From NCBI RefSeq assembly GCF_900112605.1, contig NZ_FOMJ01000004.1, forward strand, positions 1 to 64,000: a stretch of 64,000 nt of DNA. The letters run 5' to 3'. The position numbers were made by a program, and so were the translations under genes. This stretch comes from Thiohalospira halophila DSM 15071 (GTDB lineage Bacteria > Pseudomonadota > Gammaproteobacteria > Thiohalospirales > Thiohalospiraceae). Below, one piece after another: positions 52,535 through 64,000 of the stretch. Each line of letters begins with the position of its first letter. Position 1 is the stretch's first letter. A model generated the notes under the pieces. It was not told where the DNA came from. It ran no database searches and saw only the letters and a program-made list of their open reading frames with translations.

Positions 52535-52606
52535 CGATCCCGGTCTTTCCGAACCGACCCGGGAAATCCCGCCGACCGCGGGTAACCGGCAGGACGGGTG
52601 GCCAAC

Positions 52607-52638
52607 AAGAAAGGGGCCCGGAGTTGCCCCCGGGCCCC
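52607..52638 (-). terminator. Rho-independent terminator of gyrB
   Basis: Read leftward, GGGGCCCGG pairs with CCGGGCCCC (52613-52621 with 52630-52638) and is followed by TTTCTTG. It lies 30 bases beyond the gyrB stop and ends the dnaA-dnaN-recF-gyrB group. Confidence 0.8.
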
Positions 52639-52667
52639 TGTGGACCATTGCCGATGGCGCCGTCGGA

Positions 52668-56175
<3,508 letters not shown>

Positions 56176-56178
56176 CCC

Positions 56179-57282
56179 CTAGATCCGCATGGGCATGACC
56201 ACGTACCGGCAGTCGCCCTCCTCCCCTCCGTCGATGAGGCAGCTGCTGTTGCTGTCCGCCAGTTGCAGCCGTGCCTGTTCGGTATCCAGCGCCCCGAGGG
56301 CATCCAGGAGGTAGCTGGCATTGAAGCCGATCTCCATCTCCGGCCCGTCGTAGTCCACCTCCAGCGTGGCCTCGGCCTCCTCCTGCTCCGGATTGTGCGC
56401 GATGGCGGCGACCTCCCCGGCCCGTACCTGCAGCCGGATGCCGCGATATTTCTCGTTGGAGAGGATCGCCGCTCGTTGCAGCGTCTCCCGCAGGATTCGC
56501 CGGTCCGCCTTCAGATGGTGGCGATTGCCGCTGGGGATGACCTGTTCGTAGTCCGGGAAGCGGCCATCGATGAGCTTGGTCGTAAAACCGGTGTCACCCA
56601 GCTGGAACCGGAGATAGTTGCCCCCGGTCTCGATATCCACCAGTTCCTCGTCCTCGCCCAGGAGCTTGACCAGCTCCATGACTGCCTTGCGCGGAACGAT
56701 GGCCTGGATCCCGCCTTCGGGATCGTGCTCGGTTCCGCTCTCGCAGAGCGCCAGCCGATGGCCATCGGTGGCCACGGTTCGCAGGGTGTGGTCCGCCACC
56801 TCCAGGAGCAGTCCGTTGAGGTAGTACCGGACATCCTGCTGTGCCATGGCGAAACTGGTGCGATCCAGCAGGCCCTTGAGGTGGCCCTGGGGGACCTGAA
56901 GCTTCGTGGCTTCCTCGCGGGTCTCCATGACAGGGAACTCCGAGGCCGGCAGGGTCGCCAGGGTAAAACGGCTCCGCCCGGCCCGGACGACCATCTTCTC
57001 GCCCTCCTGCTGGAACCGGATCTCCGCTCCCTCCGGCAGTGCTCGCACGATGTCCGTGAGTTTGCGGGCGGGGACCGTGACTCGCCCCTCCTCGGCCTCT
57101 TCGTCCAGGGCCACGTGGGTGACCAGTTCCAGTTCAAGGTCCGTCCCCGTGAGTGCCAGACTCCGCGGGGAGACCGTCAACAGGATGTTGGCGAGGATGG
57201 GCATGGTCTGCTTGCGTTCCACCACCCCGCCAACGGCCTGGAGTGGTCGAAGGAGCGCTTCGCGCTGGATGCCGAACTTCAT
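56179..57282 (-). CDS. dnaN: DNA polymerase III beta subunit (sliding clamp)
   Basis: 367 residues in three clamp domains. It begins MKFGIQREALLRPLQAVGGV and contains KQTMPILANILL and LALTGTDLELELV. The end is SSCLIDGGEEGDCRYVVMPMRI with the conserved VMPMR(I/L) tail. It tethers DNA polymerase III to the template. The 230-base gap to dnaA carries DnaA boxes. Confidence 0.99.
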   Translation of the reverse strand: MKFGIQREALLRPLQAVGGVVERKQTMPILANILLTVSPRSLALTGTDLELELVTHVALDEEAEEGRVTVPARKLTDIVRALPEGAEIRFQQEGEKMVVRAGRSRFTLATLPASEFPVMETREEATKLQVPQGHLKGLLDRTSFAMAQQDVRYYLNGLLLEVADHTLRTVATDGHRLALCESGTEHDPEGGIQAIVPRKAVMELVKLLGEDEELVDIETGGNYLRFQLGDTGFTTKLIDGRFPDYEQVIPSGNRHHLKADRRILRETLQRAAILSNEKYRGIRLQVRAGEVAAIAHNPEQEEAEATLEVDYDGPEMEIGFNASYLLDALGALDTEQARLQLADSNSSCLIDGGEEGDCRYVVMPMRI

Positions 57283-57412
57283 ATCCGCTCCCGATGCAGT
57301 TGTAGTGATCTGTGTTTCTTAAAGAAAACCGTTGTAATAACAAGGGCGGCCATCCCTTGGGGATGGATCCGAAAAATCCTTTCTGTGTCAGTCAGCTAGA
57401 AAGCGAAAACGC

Positions 57413-57502
57413 GGTGGATAAGAGGCGCTTCGCAACCGTCCACTCCCTGTGGAAAACCTGTGCCTCGTTCGGCATCGATCCTGGTCCACTGGCTTATCCA
57501 CA
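57413..57502. promoter_or_regulatory. DnaA-box cluster between dnaA and dnaN (possible oriC part)
   Basis: TTATCCACA at 57494-57502 is a perfect DnaA box. TGTGGAAAA at 57448-57456 is a one-mismatch box on the other strand. GGTGGATAA at 57413-57421 is another near match on that strand. The neighbouring stretch 57300-57380 is AT-richer (TTTCTTAAAGAAAACC). Together they resemble an origin or a DnaA-controlled dnaN promoter. Confidence 0.7.
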
Positions 57503-57514
57503 AGTTCTCCCGGT

Positions 57515-58846
57515 TCAACTCGTCAGGGTTCTCAACAGGTTCTGATAGTCCTCGTGGAGCCGGTTATCGCTCTGCCGGAGCTCCTCCACCTTGCGACAGG
57601 CATACAGCACCGTAGTGTGATCCCGGCCCCCGAAGGCATCCCCGATCTCCGGCAGGCTGTGGCTGGTGAGTTCCTTTGCCAGCGCCATGGCCAGCTGTCG
57701 CGGGCGGGCAATGGAACGGCTGCGCTTCTTCGAGAGCAGATCGCCCATCCGGATCTTGTAATAGCCGGCGACGGTCTTCTGGATGTTGTCCACCGTGACC
57801 AGTTTGTCCTGCAGCGCCAGGAGGTCCTTCAGGGCTTCCTTGGCAAAGGGCAGGTCGATGGCGTGGCCGGTGAAATGGGCGTTGGCCACCACGCGGCGCA
57901 GCGCCCCCTCGAGCTCGCGGACGTTGGACCGGATCCGCTTGGCGATGAAGAACGCTACCTCGTCCGGCAGCTCGGCCCCCGACTGGCTGGCCTTGCTCTT
58001 GAGGATGGCGACCCGGGTCTCCAGCTCCGGCGGTTCGATGGCCACCGTCAGCCCCCAGCCGAAGCGCGAGCGCAGCCGCTCTTCCAGCCCCTCGACTTCC
58101 TTGGGATAGCGGTCGCAGCTGAGGATGATCTGCTGCTCGCTCTCCAAGAGGGCATTGAAGGTATGAAAGAACTCCTCCTGGGAGCGCTCCTTGTTGGCGA
58201 AGAACTGGATATCGTCGATGAGCAGGGCGTCCACCGATCGGTAGAACTTCTTGAAGTCGTCGATGACGCCGTGCTGGAGCGCCTTGATCATGTCGGAGAC
58301 GAAGCGCTCCGAATGCAGGTAGATCACCCGGGCGTCCGGGCGGTGTTCCCGGATCTGGTTGCCAACGGCGTGCATGAGGTGGGTCTTGCCCAGGCCCACC
58401 CCGCCGTAGATGAACAGCGGATTGTAGGGTGCGCCGGAACTGCTGCCGACCTGGAAGGAGGCTGCCCGGGCAAGCTGGTTGGACTTGCCCTCGACGAAGG
58501 TATCGAAGGTGAAGGCCGGATTGAGCCGGCTGGGAGACGCCCGGAAGCGCGAGGACTCCGGCGCCTCGCGGACCGTGTTCTCGGTCGGGGCGCTGCTATC
58601 ACCCGGGGTGTCGACCACCAGGGAGACCGCCGGCGCTCCCTCCCCTTCGAGCCGTTGCACCGCCTCCCGGATCCGCTCGACGGCGTGGTTCTCCACCCAC
58701 TCCTGAACGAAGGGATTCGGCGCACACAGCTCCAGACCCCCGTTGCGCTCCCGAGCCTGGAGCGGCCGGATCCAGGTATTGAATTCCTGATCCGCGAATT
58801 CCTGTTCGAGCCTTTCCAGGCAGCGCTGCCAGAGCGTCGAAGCCAC
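57515..58846 (-). CDS. dnaA: Chromosomal replication initiator protein DnaA
   Basis: 443 residues from GTG, with AGAGGTATCTCG before it. Domain I (1-80) is followed by a short linker. The AAA+ domain III has Walker [10 protein letters not shown] at 148-156 and Walker [10 protein letters not shown]. Domain IV has the DnaA signature [18 protein letters not shown]. It unwinds the origin at DnaA boxes. Such boxes flank the gene on both sides. Confidence 0.99.
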   Translation of the reverse strand: MASTLWQRCLERLEQEFADQEFNTWIRPLQARERNGGLELCAPNPFVQEWVENHAVERIREAVQRLEGEGAPAVSLVVDTPGDSSAPTENTVREAPESSRFRASPSRLNPAFTFDTFVEGKSNQLARAASFQVGSSSGAPYNPLFIYGGVGLGKTHLMHAVGNQIREHRPDARVIYLHSERFVSDMIKALQHGVIDDFKKFYRSVDALLIDDIQFFANKERSQEEFFHTFNALLESEQQIILSCDRYPKEVEGLEERLRSRFGWGLTVAIEPPELETRVAILKSKASQSGAELPDEVAFFIAKRIRSNVRELEGALRRVVANAHFTGHAIDLPFAKEALKDLLALQDKLVTVDNIQKTVAGYYKIRMGDLLSKKRSRSIARPRQLAMALAKELTSHSLPEIGDAFGGRDHTTVLYACRKVEELRQSDNRLHEDYQNLLRTLTS

Positions 58847-58903
58847 CGAGATACCTCTGCCTGCCGGGGATGGAACGAGGCAGTCTAACCCTCGGTGGCG
58901 GAG

Positions 58904-58912
58904 TTATCCACA
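58904..58912. promoter_or_regulatory. DnaA box between dnaA and rpmH
   Basis: A perfect TTATCCACA, 58 bases before the dnaA start, likely mediates autoregulation and may be part of the origin. In many gammaproteobacteria the origin lies between rpmH and dnaA. Confidence 0.75.
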
Positions 58913-58945
58913 CCCTGTCCAGGGTCCTCCGCGGGCCTCCTTTTC

Positions 58946-58974
58946 TTGACACTACCGGCGTGACTGGATAGATT
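58946..58974 (+). promoter_or_regulatory. Sigma-70 promoter of rpmH operon
   Basis: TTGACA (58946-58951) is a perfect -35 and TAGATT (58969-58974) a good -10 at 17-base spacing. The rpmH start is 55 bases downstream. Confidence 0.75.
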
Positions 58975-59029
58975 CCCTTGCCTTTTCCAGCCGCGCCTTC
59001 GCGCGGGGGACCTCCGGGGAACGACTCTC

Positions 59030-59164
59030 ATGAAGCGTACGTATCAGCCTAGCAACATCAAGCGCAAGCGCACCCACGGTTTCCGGGCGCGCATGAAGAC
59101 CCGGGCCGGGCGCAAGGTGCTCAAGGCGCGGCGGGACAAAGGGCGCAAGCGCCTCACCGTTTGA
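59030..59164 (+). CDS. rpmH: 50S ribosomal protein L34
   Basis: A 44-residue highly basic protein starting [18 protein letters not shown] and ending [11 protein letters not shown]. This is the canonical L34 sequence and length. Its stop overlaps the TTG start of rnpA. It is the first gene of the rightward origin-side operon. Confidence 0.99.
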   Translation: MKRTYQPSNIKRKRTHGFRARMKTRAGRKVLKARRDKGRKRLTV

Positions 59165-59565
59165 CGGCGACCGGCCCCTTTCGGCGCCGGCAGCGACTGC
59201 TCGACGGCACGGATTTCCGCCGGGTCTTCCAGCAGTCCGATCCGCCGCGCAGCTCCGACGCCTATCTGACCCTGCTGGCCCGCCCCGATAACGGCCTCGG
59301 CTGGCCGCGAATCGGTCTGGCCATCGGCCGCAAGGTGACGCTGCGTGCGGTGGGCCGCAACCGGATCAAGCGGCTGGCCCGCGAATCCTTCCGGGCCGAG
59401 CAGGCCGCCCTGCCGCCCCTGGATGTCGTCGTCCTGGCTCGTCCGGCGGCGGCCGCCGCCGACAACGCCACTCTCTGGGCCTCGCTCGCCCGGAACTGGA
59501 AGAGGCTTCGCCAGCGATGCGGACAATCCTCATCCTCGCCGTCCGAATCTACCGCTACCTCGTGA
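59161..59565 (+). CDS. rnpA: Ribonuclease P protein component
   Basis: 134 residues starting at a TTG that overlaps the rpmH stop (TTGA). The RNR signature reads [17 protein letters not shown], and the substrate-binding front has [18 protein letters not shown]. It helps the RNase P RNA trim tRNA 5' ends. The last 49 bases overlap yidD in another frame, which is common in this locus. Confidence 0.97.
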   Translation: MTATGPFRRRQRLLDGTDFRRVFQQSDPPRSSDAYLTLLARPDNGLGWPRIGLAIGRKVTLRAVGRNRIKRLARESFRAEQAALPPLDVVVLARPAAAAADNATLWASLARNWKRLRQRCGQSSSSPSESTATS

Positions 59566-59741
59566 GCCCGCTGCTCGGGCCGCGTTGCCGTTTCCATCCG
59601 ACCTGCTCCTGCTATGCGGAGGAGGCCGTCCAGCGCCATGGCGCGCTGCGTGGCGGCTGGCTCGCCATCCGGCGGCTGGGCCGCTGTCATCCCTGGCACC
59701 CCGGTGGGGTGGACCCTGTTCCCGAGCGGGAGACCGACTGA
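59517..59741 (+). CDS. yidD: Membrane protein insertion efficiency factor YidD
   Basis: A 74-residue protein with the family core [20 protein letters not shown], then [20 protein letters not shown] and [14 protein letters not shown]. It is a small amphipathic, membrane-associated helper of YidC. The start lies inside rnpA and its stop directly abuts yidC. Confidence 0.97.
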   Translation: MRTILILAVRIYRYLVSPLLGPRCRFHPTCSCYAEEAVQRHGALRGGWLAIRRLGRCHPWHPGGVDPVPERETD

Positions 59742-61442
59742 ATGGATCTGCAGAAGACCCTCCTCTGGGTGGCCCTCGCCCTGGTACTCGTCCTCCTCTG
59801 GGTGGAGTGGCAGGAATTCCGCTACGGCGACGAGGCCGTTGCCACCGAGTCCCGGACCAACGGTGGCGAGGAACGCGCACGCGGCGAAGCGGGAAGTTCC
59901 GGCAACGACGAGGTCCCGAGTGCCCTGGCCGATGACGGCGGTGGCGACGCCCTCCCCGAGGGAGACGACGCACCGGCAACCCCCGCCGATTCCGGCGACC
60001 GGCCGATCGTCGTGCGCACCGACCTCCTGGAGGTCGCCATCGACCCCCGGGGCGGTGCCATCCGTCGCGCCGACCTGCTGGCGCACACCGTCACCCGGGA
60101 GTCCGACGAGCCGGTCCGCCTGCTGGATACCAGCCGCAGCCGCTACTTCGTCCTCCAGGACGGGCTCATCAATGCCCGCGGGGTCGAGGGCGAGGTCCCC
60201 AACCACCGCTCCGACTTCGAGGCCGAGCGCAAGGACTACGCCCTCGAGGAGGGCGAGGACACGGTCCGGGTCCCGTTGCGCTGGGAGCGGCCGGACGGTC
60301 TGGCGGTCACCAAGACCTACACCTTCCACCGCGACTCCTACCAGGTGGATGTCGACGTCGAGGTCGCCAACCGCGCCGAGGAGGCCTGGCGGGGGCAGCT
60401 CTACAGCCAGATCCAGCGCAGCCGGGACACGCGCGACTCCTTCTTCCTGTACACTTATACCGGCGGCGTCCTCTCCGGCTATAACGAGGCCGCGGACGAG
60501 CGCCAGCCCTACCGCAAGATCGACTTCGACGACATGGCCGACCAGGCGCTACGCCAGCCCATGCAGGGCGGCTGGGCGGCCATGATCGAGCACTACTTCC
60601 TGGCGGCCATCCTGGCGCCGGAGGAGGCCGAACTCACCGCTTATACCCGCTCCCTGGACAGCGGCCGCTTCCTCCTGGGCTATACCTTCCCGGTCCGTAG
60701 CATCGGATCCGGCGAGACGGCCGGTTACGAGTATCGTTACTTCATTGGTCCCAAGGAGCAGGAACGGCTGGAGGAGGCGGCCCCGGAGCTCGATCTCACG
60801 GTGGATTACGGCTTCCTGACCATCCTGGCTCGGCCGCTCTACTGGCTGCTGGATCTCTTCCACGGCCTCACCGGTAACTGGGGCTGGTCCATTATCCTTT
60901 TGACGCTGCTCATCAAGCTGGCCTTCTTCCACCTGTCGGCCAAGAGCTACCGCTCCATGGCGCACATGCGCCGGGTGGCCCCGCGGCTCAAGGAGATCAA
61001 GGAGAAGTACGCCGACGATCGCCAGCGCATGAACCAGGCGATGATGGACCTCTACAAGACCGAGAAGATCAATCCCCTGGGGGGGTGCCTGCCCATCCTG
61101 GTACAGATCCCGGTCTTCATTGCCCTCTACTGGGTGCTGCTGGAGTCGGTGGAGCTTCGCCACGCCCCCTGGATCGGCTGGATCCAGGATCTCACCTCGC
61201 CGGACCCGTGGTTCATCCTGCCCATTATCATGGGCGCGTCCATGCTGTTGCAGTTCAAGCTCAACCCGGCGCCCATGGACCCGGTCCAGGAAAAGGTGAT
61301 GATGATCATGCCCTTTGTGCTGACCATCTTCTTCGCCTTCTTCCCGGCGGGGCTGGTCCTCTACTGGACCACCAATAACGTCCTCTCCATCGCCCAGCAG
61401 TGGTGGATCACCCGCCGCATCGAGAGCGGCGCGGAGAAGTAG
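59742..61442 (+). CDS. yidC: Membrane protein insertase YidC
   Basis: 566 residues, gram-negative form. It has an N-terminal helix (TLLWVALALVLVLLWVEW), a Glu/Gly-rich linker, and a large periplasmic beta-domain (about 85-340). The C-terminal insertase core follows (LTGNWGWSIILLTLLIKLAF, INPLGGCLPILVQIPVFIAL, PAGLVLYWTTNNVLSIAQQW). It inserts and folds inner-membrane proteins alone or with Sec. Confidence 0.99.
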   Translation: MDLQKTLLWVALALVLVLLWVEWQEFRYGDEAVATESRTNGGEERARGEAGSSGNDEVPSALADDGGGDALPEGDDAPATPADSGDRPIVVRTDLLEVAIDPRGGAIRRADLLAHTVTRESDEPVRLLDTSRSRYFVLQDGLINARGVEGEVPNHRSDFEAERKDYALEEGEDTVRVPLRWERPDGLAVTKTYTFHRDSYQVDVDVEVANRAEEAWRGQLYSQIQRSRDTRDSFFLYTYTGGVLSGYNEAADERQPYRKIDFDDMADQALRQPMQGGWAAMIEHYFLAAILAPEEAELTAYTRSLDSGRFLLGYTFPVRSIGSGETAGYEYRYFIGPKEQERLEEAAPELDLTVDYGFLTILARPLYWLLDLFHGLTGNWGWSIILLTLLIKLAFFHLSAKSYRSMAHMRRVAPRLKEIKEKYADDRQRMNQAMMDLYKTEKINPLGGCLPILVQIPVFIALYWVLLESVELRHAPWIGWIQDLTSPDPWFILPIIMGASMLLQFKLNPAPMDPVQEKVMMIMPFVLTIFFAFFPAGLVLYWTTNNVLSIAQQWWITRRIESGAEK

Positions 61443-61446
61443 CCCC

Positions 61447-62778
61447 ATGACCGCGGTGGTGGACGGGGTCGATACCATCGCCGCCCCGGCCACCCCGCCG
61501 GGGCGCGGCGGTATCGGCATCATCCGGGTCTCCGGGCCCGGGACTTTGGCCATCGCCGAGGCTGTGGCCGGCCGCCGGCCGGCGCCGCGCCACGCGACCA
61601 CCACCGCCTTCCGGGCCGCCGACGGCTCGGCCCTGGACCACGGGATCCTCCTCTATTTCCCCGGTCCGGCCTCCTTCACCGGCGAGGATGTGGTGGAGTT
61701 CCAGGGCCACGGCGGCCCGGTGGTGATGGACCGCCTCCTGGCGCGGACCTTGGAGCTGGGGGCGCGCCTGGCCGAACCCGGCGAGTTCAGCCAGCGCGCC
61801 TATCTCAACGGCCGCATGGACCTGGCCCAAGCGGAGGCCGTGGCCGACCTCATCGACGCCGGCTCCGAGGCCGCCGCCCGCGCCGCCGTCCACAGCCTGG
61901 AGGGGGTCCTCTCCCGCCGCGTGGAGGCCCTGGCCGAGGGGCTGCTGGATCTGCGGGCCCGGGTGGAGGCCCTGCTGGACTTCCCCGACGACGAGATCGC
62001 CGCCGAGTTGTCCACGGCTGCCACTGAACTGGATGAGCGCCGCGGGGAGCTTCGAACCCTCCTCCAGGAAGGGGGTCGGGGTCGCCGACTGGCCGAGGGG
62101 GCAACGGTGGTCCTGGCAGGCCCGCCCAATGCGGGGAAATCCAGCCTGATGAACGCCCTGGCCCGTCGGGACAGCGCCATCGTCACCGATCTCCCCGGGA
62201 CCACCCGGGACCTGTTGCGCGAGCGCCTGGCCATCGGGGGGATTCCGGTGGAGCTGGTGGATACCGCCGGCCTCCACGCCGGGGGCGACGCCATTGAGCA
62301 GGAGGGGATGCGCCGGGCGCGCGAGGCCCTGGCCACGGCCGATCTGGTACTCTGGCTGGCGAATGCCGCCGACCCCGAGGCGCCGGAGGGCCCGGAGGAG
62401 CGGCCCGGTGCGCCGCTGGTGCTGCTGCACACCCAGGCCGATCGGAGTGGCCGGGAGGCCGGTGAGCAGGCGGACGGCTCCGTGGTCCTCTCCGCGGTGA
62501 CCGGCGCGGGCCTGGACGCGCTGGAGGCCGTCATCGTTCACCACCTGGGCGGCGAAGCCCCGCCGGAGGGCGGCTTTACCGCCCGTCGACGCCACCTGGA
62601 GGCGCTGGAGAGCGCGCTCACGGCCCTCGACGCCGCTCCGGATCCCGCCGAAGGCGAACTGGAGCTGGTGGCCGCCGAGCTGGCCCGGGCCCATGCCGCT
62701 CTGGGCCGGATCACCGGCGCGACCGGGACCGAGGACCTCCTGGGTCGGATCTTCTCCACCTTCTGCATCGGCAAGTAG
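61447..62778 (+). CDS. mnmE: tRNA uridine-5-carboxymethylaminomethyl(34) synthesis GTPase
   Basis: 443 residues. The N-terminal folate-binding domain has [13 protein letters not shown], and the helical middle encloses a G domain with P-loop GPPNAGKSS at 225-233. The switch/G3 block is [20 protein letters not shown] (D-T-A-G). The C-terminal FCIGK carries the essential cysteine. With MnmG it modifies wobble U34 of several tRNAs. It is four bases after yidC. Confidence 0.99.
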   Translation: MTAVVDGVDTIAAPATPPGRGGIGIIRVSGPGTLAIAEAVAGRRPAPRHATTTAFRAADGSALDHGILLYFPGPASFTGEDVVEFQGHGGPVVMDRLLARTLELGARLAEPGEFSQRAYLNGRMDLAQAEAVADLIDAGSEAAARAAVHSLEGVLSRRVEALAEGLLDLRARVEALLDFPDDEIAAELSTAATELDERRGELRTLLQEGGRGRRLAEGATVVLAGPPNAGKSSLMNALARRDSAIVTDLPGTTRDLLRERLAIGGIPVELVDTAGLHAGGDAIEQEGMRRAREALATADLVLWLANAADPEAPEGPEERPGAPLVLLHTQADRSGREAGEQADGSVVLSAVTGAGLDALEAVIVHHLGGEAPPEGGFTARRRHLEALESALTALDAAPDPAEGELELVAAELARAHAALGRITGATGTEDLLGRIFSTFCIGK

Positions 62779-62792
62779 GTAGCCCCAAGACC

Positions 62793-64000
62793 ATGCTCAA
62801 CACCTCACCCGACTACCGGGTCATCGTCATCGGCGGCGGCCACGCCGGCACCGAGGCCGCGCTGGCTGCCGCACGCACCGGGGCGCCGACCCTGCTCGTC
62901 ACCCAGAACCTGGACACCATCGGCCAGATGAGCTGCAACCCGGCCATCGGCGGCATCGGCAAGGGCCACCTGGTGCGCGAGATCGACGCCCTGGGCGGCG
63001 CCATGGGCCGCGCGGCCGATGCCGCCGGGATCCAGTTCCGCGTGCTCAACCGGCGCAAGGGGCCGGCGGTCCGGGCGACCCGCGCCCAGACCGATCGCGC
63101 CCTCTATCGCCACGCCATCCGGGCCGCCGTGGAGGCGGAGCCGAACCTGACCTGTTTCCAGGATGGTGTTGCCGACCTCCAGGTGGAAGGCGGCCGGGCC
63201 ACCGGGGTTGTAACCACCCTGGGGCTCACCCTCTCCGCCCCGACCGTGGTCCTGGCCACCGGCACCTTCCTGGGGGGACGGATCCACGTGGGCGAGGCCC
63301 GGCGCGAGGGCGGGCGCGCCGGGGATGCCCCGGCCAACGCCCTGGCCGCTCGCCTGCGCGAGCTGGGCCTGGCCGCGGATCGCCTGAAGACCGGCACGCC
63401 CCCGCGCATCGACGGCCGGACCATCGACTTCGCCCGGCTCACCCCCCAGCCGGGTGACGAGCCCCGACCGGTCTTCTCCTTCATGGGCGACCCCTCGGAC
63501 CATCCCCGCCAGGTGCCGTGCCACATCGCCACCACGACGCCGGCGACCCATGAGCTCATCCGCGCGAACCTGGAACGCTCGCCCATGTTCAGCGGCGCCA
63601 TCGAGAGCAACGGACCGCGCTACTGCCCCTCCATCGAGGACAAGGTGGTCCGCTTCGCCGACCGCGATGCCCACCAGATCTTCGTGGAACCCGAGGGGCT
63701 GGATACCCACGAGGTCTATCCCAACGGGATCTCCACCAGCCTCCCCTTCGACGTCCAGCAGGCCCTGGTGCAGACCCTCCCCGGCTTCGAGGCCGCCCGG
63801 ATCACCCGGCCGGGTTACGCCATCGAGTACGACTTTCTGGATCCCCGCGGCCTGCGCCCCTCCCTGGAGTCGCGGGAGCTCCCGGGCCTCTACCTGGCCG
63901 GCCAGATCAACGGCACTACCGGCTACGAGGAGGCCGGCGCCCAGGGCCTGCTGGCCGGCCTCAATGCCGCCCGGGCCGCCGCCGACCTCCCCGCCTGGAC
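62793..64000 (+). CDS. mnmG: tRNA uridine-5-carboxymethylaminomethyl modification enzyme MnmG (5' part)
   Basis: The reading frame is open from the ATG at 62793 to the window end, giving about 402 of the expected 620-630 residues. The FAD-binding start is [21 protein letters not shown]. Other family blocks are [70 protein letters not shown] and [19 protein letters not shown]. It is the FAD-dependent partner of MnmE. Truncation is only due to the window. Confidence 0.98.
   Translation, partial: MLNTSPDYRVIVIGGGHAGTEAALAAARTGAPTLLVTQNLDTIGQMSCNPAIGGIGKGHLVREIDALGGAMGRAADAAGIQFRVLNRRKGPAVRATRAQTDRALYRHAIRAAVEAEPNLTCFQDGVADLQVEGGRATGVVTTLGLTLSAPTVVLATGTFLGGRIHVGEARREGGRAGDAPANALAARLRELGLAADRLKTGTPPRIDGRTIDFARLTPQPGDEPRPVFSFMGDPSDHPRQVPCHIATTTPATHELIRANLERSPMFSGAIESNGPRYCPSIEDKVVRFADRDAHQIFVEPEGLDTHEVYPNGISTSLPFDVQQALVQTLPGFEAARITRPGYAIEYDFLDPRGLRPSLESRELPGLYLAGQINGTTGYEEAGAQGLLAGLNAARAAADLPAW

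Overview
This window is high-GC bacterial chromosome, almost certainly from a gammaproteobacterium. The right end carries the classical origin-proximal order gyrB-recF-dnaN-dnaA (leftward) and rpmH-rnpA-yidD-yidC-mnmE-mnmG (rightward). Phosphoribulokinase, class I fructose-1,6-bisphosphatase and a PPi-type phosphofructokinase point to a Calvin-cycle autotroph. TusA, a rhodanese, many acidic proteins and general gene content suggest a halophilic or sulfur-oxidising Chromatiales/Ectothiorhodospiraceae-type organism. That placement is inference from gene content, not from a phylogeny.

The left 10 kb is the accessory part. It holds the 3' end of an IS3-type transposase, two small unrecognised envelope genes, and the frameshifted 3' end of an RND efflux pump gene. 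Next comes an AT-rich two-gene island (a membrane-anchored GAF-like protein plus a 55-residue lysine-rich protein, translationally coupled). An EamA transporter, a convergent pair of c-di-GMP phosphodiesterases (EAL and HD-GYP), an HPP membrane protein, NnrS behind an FNR/DNR-type box, and a broken RhuM gene follow.

From about 9.4 to 25 kb lie endonuclease IV, a permease split into two homologous half-genes, and a SulP anion transporter divergent from a ribbon-helix-helix regulator with palindromic operators between them. Phosphoribulokinase, the thiS-thiG-trmB cluster, a long-chain acyl-CoA synthetase relative, tRNA-Gly, a di-iron beta-lactamase-fold protein, AsmA-mutY-yggX and tRNA-Phe complete this stretch.

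From 25 to 46 kb lie a glycosyltransferase/PAP2 pair, a Pat-type acyl-CoA ligase/acetyltransferase, DJ-1, and the gpmI-envC-ctpA cluster. These are followed by an ArsR-DUF2892-rhodanese-grxC-secB-gpsA run and trmL. The nitrogen regulation block glnA-(DUF4124)-glnL-glnG has a clear sigma-54 promoter and NtrC sites upstream of glnA. A CDF transporter and a PP-loop ATPase coupled to TusA close the stretch.

From 46 to 64 kb come glyQ-glyS-plsC, PPi-phosphofructokinase divergent from FBPase, and the origin-proximal core. DnaA boxes lie on both sides of dnaA. The window ends inside mnmG.

The likeliest place for an undescribed system is the AT-rich GAF/small-protein cassette at 1.85-2.96 kb. Other points of interest are the SulP/RHH operator module, the split permease, the ThiS tail beyond its Gly-Gly, the PP-loop/TusA pair and the mixed signature of the phosphofructokinase.
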